Shown here piece by piece: positions 56,941-64,000 of a stretch of DNA of 64,000 bases. Location: assembly GCA_039707465.1 (NCBI GenBank), contig CM077646.1, positions 78,826,715 through 78,890,714 of the forward strand. Reading direction: 5' to 3'. The stretch is from Rhabdophis nuchalis (lineage: Eukaryota; Chordata; Lepidosauria; Squamata; Natricidae). Position numbers and translations under genes: made by a program. Each line of letters opens with the position of its first letter. Position 1 is the stretch's first letter. The notes beneath the pieces were generated by a model. It was not told where the DNA came from, did no database searches, and saw nothing but the letters and a program-made list of their open reading frames with translations.

Positions 56941-56945
56941 TAGGG

Positions 56946-57080
56946 CAGGGGTCTCCAACCTTTGCAACTTTAAGTCTGAAGGACTTCAGCTCCCAGACTT
57001 CTCCAGCCAGCAAAGCTGGCTGGAGAAGTCTGGGAGCTGAAGTCCTTCAGACTTAAAGTTGCAAAGGTTGGAGACCCCTG
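56946..57080. mobile_element. Foldback hAT MITE, perfect palindrome with perfect target duplication
   Basis: Two 66-bp arms (56946-57011 and 57015-57080) are exactly complementary around a 3-base AAA loop. The ends are CAGGGGTCTCCAACC. An exact 8-bp duplication, TGCTAGGG, flanks it at 56938-56945 and 57081-57088. It is the best preserved member of the foldback family in the window. Confidence 0.95.
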
Positions 57081-57296
57081 TGCTAGGGGATTCCTCAGTT
57101 TGGTGATAGTCTGTGGAAAAATGCTGGGTAATCTCTCTGATTTACTCTTAACATCACTTTAATTCCAAGGGATGGAGACACCAAGAGGGAATCCATACCC
57201 TAGGCTATTTTTAGAGCTCAAAACAAGGGCAAAGAAAAATAGAAGTGACACGCAGAATGGAAAAACACCCTAAGAAACAGGACACAAACCACATAA

Positions 57297-57645
57297 AGGT
57301 AAAGGTTCCTCTCGCACATATGTGCTAGTCGTTCCCGACTCTAGGGGTGGTGCTCCTCTCTGCTTCAAAGCCAAAGAGCCAACGCTGTCCAAAGACGCCT
57401 CCATGGTCATGTGGCCAGCATAACTAAATGCTGAAGGCGCACGGAATGCTGTTACCTTCCCACCAAAGGTGGTCCCTATTTTTCTACTTGCATTTTTACA
57501 TGCTTTGAAACTGCTAGGTTGGCAGAAGCTGGGACAAGTAAGAAGAGCTCACTCCGTTACGTGGCACTCGGGATTCAAACCACCGACCTGCTGACCTTTC
57601 TGATCAACAAGCTCAGTGTCTTAGCCAGTGAGCCACCGCATCCCT
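57297..57645 (-). mobile_element. tRNA-derived SINE (Sauria SINE type)
   Basis: AAGGTAAAGGTTCCTCTCGC and CACATATGTGCTAGTCGTTC at the left are the 3' end. The head at the right includes GTGTCTTAGCCAGTGAGCCA near 57617. It is nearly full length. Confidence 0.85.
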
Positions 57646-57862
57646 CTACAACCCATATAGATGTGGTCTAATGAAAATATGCTAATATGCCTAATATGTG
57701 ACTACAGGAGATATTTTTGTTAGTTGTAGCTTAGTTTAATGCTTCTCGTAATGAAGGACGTCCAAGGTCATAATCCCAAATGATTTAGAGTTACAATATG
57801 CTCTTTTCTTTTGCTTTAGGCAAACTTACTGCTGAATTGCACAACCAGAAATATTATATACC

Positions 57863-58480
57863 TTGCTCAATAGTAGCAACTGTGAGAGGGATCTTGGAAT
57901 CCTAGTGGACAACCATTTAAATATGAGCCAGCAGTGTGCAGCAGCTGCCAAAAAAGCCAACACAGTTCTAGGCTGCATAAACAGAGGGATAGAATCTAGA
58001 TCACGTGAAGTGTTAATGCCACTGTATAGTGCCTTGGTAAGGCCACACTTGGAATACTGCATACAATTTTGGTCGCCACGATGTAGAAAAGACGTGGAGA
58101 CTCTGGAAAGAGTGCAGAGAAGAGCAACCAAGATGATTAGGGGACTGGAGACTAAAACATATGAAGAACGGTTGCAGGAGCTGGGTATGTCTAGTTTGAT
58201 GAAGAGAAGGACCAGGGGAGACATGATAGCAGTGTTCCGATATCTCAGAGGGTGCCACAAAGAAGAGGGAGTCAAACTATTCTCCAAGGCACCTGGGGGC
58301 AGGACAAGAAGCAATGGGTGGAAACTAATCAAGGAGAGAAGCAACTTAGAACTAAGGAGAAATTTCCTGACAGTCAGAACAATTAACCTCTGGAACAGCT
58401 TGCCTCCAGCAGTTGTGAATGCCACAACACTGGAAGTCTTTAAAAAGATGTTAGATAGCCATTTGTCTGAAATGGTATAA
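57863..58480 (+). pseudogene. CR1 reverse transcriptase C-terminal fragment
   Basis: These 205 open codons are the thumb and C-terminal part of a CR1-type reverse transcriptase. The fingers, palm and endonuclease are absent because of 5' truncation, the usual result of incomplete target-primed reverse transcription. The frame is unusually free of stops, so the copy is fairly young. Confidence 0.88.
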
Positions 58481-58558
58481 GGTTCCTGCCCACGCAGGGG
58501 GTTGGACTAGAAGACCTCCAAGGTCCCTTCCAACTCTGCTATTGTATTGTATTGTATA
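57863..58558 (+). mobile_element. CR1 LINE 3' fragment with open C-terminal RT frame
   Basis: The frame 57863-58480 (205 codons, no stop) covers the CR1 reverse transcriptase C-terminus. It includes [55 protein letters not shown] and [11 protein letters not shown]. The catalytic YADD box would lie further upstream and is missing, so the piece is dead. The 3' UTR (GACCTCCAAGGTCCCTTCC) ends in ATTGTATTGTATTGTAT. Confidence 0.92.
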
Positions 58559-59139
58559 TTTGGGATGGTGCAGCTGCTGCAGAATAGGATCTGCTTCCCA
58601 AAACAGACCGGACACCCTGCTTTGAGGGAGGAAAAGAAGAAACAAGAGGCACCATTCAGACAGATCGAGTCCTGCCACAGAGTCTATTGTGCACTGACTT
58701 AAAATGGATTGTAGTAACAATAAGCACAAAGAACAGCTTTGATGGAGGGCTTATCTGATATACTCTGATATTACTGGTCTGATGAAGAGACTGCGGCTTC
58801 AGTGAAAGAAGATATCAGCGTTTTTATCTCCTTCTGGGACAATGCAGGAGAGCCAAAACTGGATTTTATGAATATAATGGATGCTTGGAGGAAAAAGAGG
58901 AGGAGTACTCGGGGGGGAAAATGTCTCTCCTTTGCATAATTTTTATATAACAAACTTAAAAAATTGAAAACAAGTAAAAATGGTAAAATTATTGTTTTTA
59001 AGAGCTTAAGTCAGATAATTAATTCAAATAATTGCCGGATGTATAATGCAAGTAATCATTTGAAGAAGGAAATTGGTGATTAAGGAAACATTGAATTAAA
59101 AATTAAATTCAAAGGAGTTGGAACATGTCTCACTACAGT

Positions 59140-59342
59140 TTTATACAATACAGTAGCAGAGTTGGAAGGGACCTTGGAGGTCTTCTAGTCCAACCCCCCC
59201 ACCCCCCACCCCTAGGCAGGAACCTTATACCATTTCAGACAAATGGCTATCCAACATCCTCTTAAAGACTTCAAGTGTTTGGGCATTCACAACTTCTGGA
59301 GGCAAGCTGTTCCACTGACTAATTGTTCTAGTTGTTATGCAA
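59140..59342 (-). mobile_element. CR1 LINE 3' fragment
   Basis: GTAGCAGAGTTGGAAGGGAC, TCTTCTAGTCCAACCCCCC and CACAACTTCTGGAGGCAAGC are the reversed CR1 end. Together with 57863-58558 it forms an inverted CR1 pair about 0.6 kb apart. Confidence 0.8.
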
Positions 59343-59344
59343 CA

Positions 59345-62300
59345 TATAAAAGGCCATCAGTTCATGACCCTAATTTACTCTTTTCCTTTCTCTTGTCTTT
59401 CAGATGTCCTTCCACTTGCACTCGCCTTTGTTTTCAGCTAGTATTGATAGTAAACAAATGAAAGTGCTGATCTTCTGTGACTTCGTTTTGTTTAAAATAT
59501 TTATATCCCACTTCCCCACTTTCTTTTCTACAATGGCTTACACAAAAATTCAGACGCCCACATAAGAAATAAAGCCAATAATAGGCAAATAGCAGTAGAA
59601 ACAAAATGGACCTTAGTAAGGATATAAGCAGCTGTAAAAACAACAATGCAATAATAAAATCATGCTTTGTATAGATCGTGTCTTTCCCCGTCTCTTTTCT
59701 CATTTCCCGTTGGCACTGTGTATCATGTTAGGATGGGTGCAGAACATGAAGGAAATCTAACTTGGGGATCTGCTGACAGATATGTTGGGAAAAGGAGCAA
59801 AAAGAAGAGGCAATACTCACTGTCTGGTCCTGAAAACTCTGTTTCCCGCCTTGCTTGGAAAGGGACATTCAGGAGATTCTGGAGATGAGATGAGGCAGCT
59901 TGAAGTCGAACAGATGGTGCTTTGAGATGACGTTTTGGCTCTGCAAGTACCCGGCCTTACTTAATGGAATGAGAGGGGGTGAAAGGAGAAAGGCAGATAT
60001 TTGTTCCTTTGGCCCATTATCCTGATATACTTTTTCCAAGGCTGCCTTTTTATAACCTCACAAATCCCTTCAAGAAAGGAAAGATGGAACATGCTGGGAT
60101 CCTTTGATGGATAATGCTCAAAAGAAGTTTCCATCTGGAATAACCCAGAGAATCAAAGAATGGAAAAGGTCTAACTGGCATTGGCTGAATACGCCTCTTG
60201 TGTGGGTTAAGTGGTGGCATAAACTGCAGTTCTTTGCACATTGTATGATTCTTCCATTTTACTCCCATCTGTATATTTTAAAATAAAACAAGAATTAAAG
60301 GCTAGTAGATGTGAGAATGGGGAGAATTTTGTAAATGTACTAGTATTAGTGTATACAGTATGTTAAATTTATAAATATAAATAAGCAGATTAACATGTAA
60401 TGTTCAGATCCCAGCCTTTCCATTCTGTTTCTTGCCACCTTAAGTTTCACATTTTTCCCATGTCAGTTGAATATTTGGTGGGCATTACGGGCATTTATTT
60501 CTCAGAGGCTCTTAGGGGATTTTCCTTTCCTCTGAGTGTTTTGAAAATGATTCTTTGTACTTTTGCAACTCTCGGGTTCCCTGGGATTCTCTATAACCCT
60601 CCTGTTGCGCTGCTATTCTGGCTTGCATAAGCAACAACACTCTGAGAACTGATTTGGCCTTAGAAAGTATATGGTATTATTTTTATAGCATCAACAGGGG
60701 AGCTATCTGGAATGTGTGTTTATGTTTTAAAGGGAGGAGTGAGTTGTTATTCAACATATAAAACAATTGTTTTAAGGTCTGTTACTTCTGTTGCAATATT
60801 AGTACAGATATTCAGTTCTTTTCTAGTTATTAATACTAAGAGTATAGATCTCAAACTCTGCAGTCCCGCTTTCCAGCATTATGCATGTGAAAAGCCATCA
60901 TTCATAGAATGGGGGTGCAAGGTTATATTACTAATAGGTCCAAGGTCACTTGAAAGTATTGCCCTGGCAATTTGACCCAGAGATCTAGCAGGAGACTAAA
61001 TGAGTGTAAATCTTTCTTTGTGTAAACGTTCCATAAATTCTGGAAACCCATTCCTACATGCAATGCTCTTTCAACTAATGCATGAGTGAAGAAGGCTAAT
61101 GTTTCTTTGAATTAAAATTATGTTACCAGAAAACCCAGTCTCTGGTAGAAATGAACTTCATTCTTTCTGAAAAGCCTAAAGTTTTGCTTTCCTCTTCCTG
61201 CACGTTTTCCTATTGATTGCAATTTTTATTTTTATAACATTTCAACGCCTTTGCCTACTATTCCCTGTTGGCTTTCATTTTTGTAACAAGAGGCTCAGTT
61301 AAGCAGAGTGGTGTGCTGAAGCTGGCTCCTAGTGGATCCCAAGAATCATTTGTTAAATTTTCTGTAATTTTGCAAGTAGATTAAGAGCAGAGCAGAGCAG
61401 AGCCACTACATCTAGAATGCTGATCAACTATTCTGCAGGTGGTGGAAGAGTGGTGGGAATGGGGTCAGCAGAACCAGGTGTTTTTTTTTAATTAGCTAAC
61501 ATGGCTAGTTAAGTACTGCCTAGTAGGTATGCTGGCTCCCAGTATCTATATCAATCAATACTCACTATCTTCATGATATTAACATCTCCTAGATCTTCTA
61601 GGGACATTCCAATAATAAACTCTTTGGTCCCATCCATCCACTTATATCCATTATCTTCTCTTTCTTCTTCAGTCTTGCCAATCTTTGTCCCTTGTCCTCT
61701 TGTTTGAATCCCCAAAGTCTCAACTGTTAAGGACTGTTAGGAACCACTCCCAACCCCCAAATTTTTATTCATCGTAAAACTTTCTTGGAAGGAAGACAAG
61801 TGTTCTAGCAAAATGATTACCCATACTATATTTCATACTCTGGCTAATTTTTACAGTCAAAAGCCTTGCTGAAATCAAACCTCTTTTGTTCTCTCCACTT
61901 TCTATTCAAGTTTGACCTTGTGTCAATCTTCTGAAGCCTGCTTTTTCTTGGGGTGTTCCTTGCACCATGGATAGCTTTCTCCTCATTGCCTCCTCCTCCT
62001 CCTCCTCCTTTTAAGATCATGAGCCAAACTCTGCTTGTGTAAAAAGTTGGTGGCGTCAATCATTTGTAATATTTCTTGGATATCTTTTCTTTAGTACATG
62101 TATTTAAATACATCTCTCTCCGTGGGTCTGAATACACACATACATATTGATCCATACACAGTCTTGTTCTCTATTTGTTTTTGGCAGGTTAAGTTCCTCT
62201 CCTCCTACAGCTTTAAACAGATCAATGGACATTTCACCCGTGACTGATGCCTTTCTATTTACCAGCTGGTAAGAATGTCAATCATATAACCTTTTCTAGG

Positions 62301-63295
62301 AGATTGAGTTTCTGATTACATTATCTACAATATCTCACTACAAATGTTTTTGTCATTCTCTAATTCTATTTTTAAAGATTTTGGCATAATCTTTTAACTT
62401 TCCTACGACGTTATTTGCCAGAATCAAACCCCATTCACAAATATTTTTATTCTAGCTATAACATTTTCTCTGATCTTCTTAAAATGATCAGAAGCTCCAT
62501 TGAGTGGGGTTTATTATGGGGCCGACCTGCATAAGATTACTCCATAAAGGTTTTAAGGCTCACTCCACATTCATTTTTACATATGTTTGACAATAGTGTT
62601 CAAGAGAAAGTGGAGAGGAGAATTTAATTTTTTATGCCAATATAATCCTGCTTGTTGATATAATCTAGCTTTCTATAACTGGTATCTGATTCTCATTGTT
62701 TTGGTGCTCCACTGTCCACATTAATTTAGTCTTCAATCTGCTAACAAGTCAATCATCCTTGGTAGCTTCTTCTTGAATTGTTTATTCTTTAAGGGAATGA
62801 ATAATGCTGCGCTAGTCTGTGTACATATATATGTATAAAATATGCACCTGCATTTATATGTTTGCATATGCATGTGCATATGCTTTGTAAGGTGAGGAAA
62901 ATACATCCCCAATCTTTCTTGCAGATCCTGTTTTAATGTTATAATAAACACTTTTTTAAAAAAAAAATACACATTTTCAAAAGAATAATTCCATAGTTCT
63001 TTGATTAGAAGTAGGCTACAGTATTCCTAAACAGAAGTTCTACATTTTTGTATGCCAAGCAGCATATTACATTTGTATTTTAACCATATATTATGTTTGT
63101 ATTTTAACAATAACAGTTTTCATATTAATTTTTTTGGGGGGAAATCTCATTGCACCAAAAGAAGGTCAAAATTCTCAGTCAGAAAAGGTAAACATTACTG
63201 TTAGACTAGCTAATATTCAGACTGCTGAAGCCATTAGAAATAATGTAGACTAATTTTTATATACAGATAAATAAATATAATTCTGAAAAAGGAAA
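59345..63295. other. Gene-free interval
   Basis: No exon or confident repeat is recognised. A short CTC array occurs at about 61987-62011 and CATATA-rich DNA near 62820-62880. If gene order matches mammals, this would be DNA between NINJ1 and its upstream neighbour, but no such neighbour is visible. Confidence 0.4.
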
Positions 63296-63326
63296 AGGGA
63301 GGGATGGATGGAGGGAGGGAGGGAGT
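63296..63326. repeat. GGGA/GGAT microsatellite
   Basis: About 30 bases of GGGAGGGATGGATGGAGGGA-type units. Confidence 0.8.
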
Positions 63327-63574
63327 TCAGCATTATACAAATGTTGGACCTATAACCATTACAAATAAATATAAACATAAGCCAAATAATCATTCATGTT
63401 GGGAATATTTTAGAACGGTCAGCAGTCCTTAAATCATCTTTATTATAGTCTCAACCTAAACACAGTGCTTCCACTCTGGCCACAGATTTCCTTAAAAATC
63501 ATTAATAGTAACTACCCTTTCCATAGATAGACACACGCACAGACGTATATGTGTTTGTACATTTAAGTCAATTT

Positions 63575-63755
63575 TTACTCCTGGTGACTGCTTGGATTAG
63601 TCTCTGCAATTTTCTTGGCAAAGTTTGTGGAAGTGGTTTGCCATTGCCTCTTTCCTAGAGCTGAGAAAGAGTGACTGTCCCAAAGACACCCAGCTTGCTT
63701 TGTGCCTAAGATGGGACTAGAACTCATACTCTCCCAGTTTCTAGCCCAAGTCTCC
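63575..63755 (+). mobile_element. MIR-like / CORE-type SINE fragment
   Basis: GGAAGTGGTTTGCCATTGCC and GTGACTGTCCCAAAGACACC match the copy at 45672-45830. Confidence 0.55.
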
Positions 63756-63834
63756 TTGAATAGCTGAAGGTTTATTTTCTTCTTGGATAGAATAAATGAA
63801 ATCTCTACTGTTCAGTTATAAATTGTATGAGAAC

Positions 63835-63955
63835 CCAGATTGTTGTGAACAGTACGCTGATTCTGTAAACCGCTTAAGAGTACTGTAAAGCACTATGAAA
63901 CAGTGTTGTGTCAGAACAAAGCAGTATATAAATTTAAGTGCTGTAATTGCTATCT
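63835..63955 (+). mobile_element. SINE 3' fragment, second family
   Basis: CTGATTCTGTAAACCGCTTA, CTGTAAAGCACTATGAAAC and TTTAAGTGCTGTAATTGCTA match the tail of the SINE at 26788-27010. Confidence 0.65.
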
Positions 63956-64000
63956 TAGAAAAAGCTAGTTGAAGAACTCAGTCTGGCTGCTTCACTCAAT

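Noticed and set aside
40365..64000. A neighbouring gene such as WNK2 or other loci near NINJ1 in mammals
   Set aside because: I searched by eye for conserved exons with splice sites and found none. The stretch holds only repeats and unassigned DNA.
1..64000. CRISPR arrays, prokaryotic operons or phage genes
   Set aside because: Gene structure and repeats are those of a vertebrate nuclear genome. The spaced repeats seen are microsatellites or foldback elements.

Overview
This window looks like nuclear DNA from a squamate reptile, possibly a snake. The evidence is a vertebrate gene with GT-AG introns, tRNA-derived SINEs with a Bov-B-like 3' end, CR1 and L2 LINEs, a DIRS retrotransposon, a Tc1 relic and many hAT-type MITEs. 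There are no operons, no CRISPR arrays and no free-standing RNA genes.

The one cellular gene I can support is ninjurin-1 (NINJ1), on the minus strand. Coding exon 1 (39175..39285) lies in a CpG-rich promoter region, exon 2 is 28643..28874, and exon 3 with the stop codon is 18363..18514. All splice phases agree and give a 164-residue, two-helix membrane protein. A strong splice donor five bases after the stop suggests a separate 3' UTR exon further left. A weak candidate is 9220..10112.

Layout from left to right. 1-2702 holds a SINE and an L2 tail. 2703-8705 is a complete DIRS element on the minus strand, with Gag, RT/RNase H and tyrosine recombinase frames, identical 95-bp inverted repeats and an internal complementary region. 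9-13 kb is AT-rich, with a GA microsatellite and a hAT MITE. About 13.58-18.02 kb is an L2-clade LINE with one long intact endonuclease-RT frame, followed directly by a hAT MITE. 18.4-39.3 kb is NINJ1. Its intron 2 carries an ORF1-only, HAL1-like L1 with a 16-bp target duplication. Its intron 1 carries a remnant of a second DIRS subfamily. Right of 39.4 kb I find no cellular exons. That part holds CR1 pieces, foldback hAT MITEs, a microsatellite-rich element (44.8-45.5 kb), a Tc1 copy split by a composite hAT structure with crossed target duplications (47.7-48.85 kb), a truncated L1 and a possible solo LTR.

The large elements are probably self-contained. DIRS, L2 and CR1 encode their own enzymes. 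The SINEs, the ORF1-only L1 and the MITEs would depend on enzymes supplied in trans. I did not find a wholly new biological system. The most unusual items are the crossed target-site duplications at 47.7-48.85 kb, the ORF1-only L1, the perfectly preserved DIRS architecture and a flawless 66-bp-arm palindrome at 56.95 kb. All family names come from motif reading without a database search.
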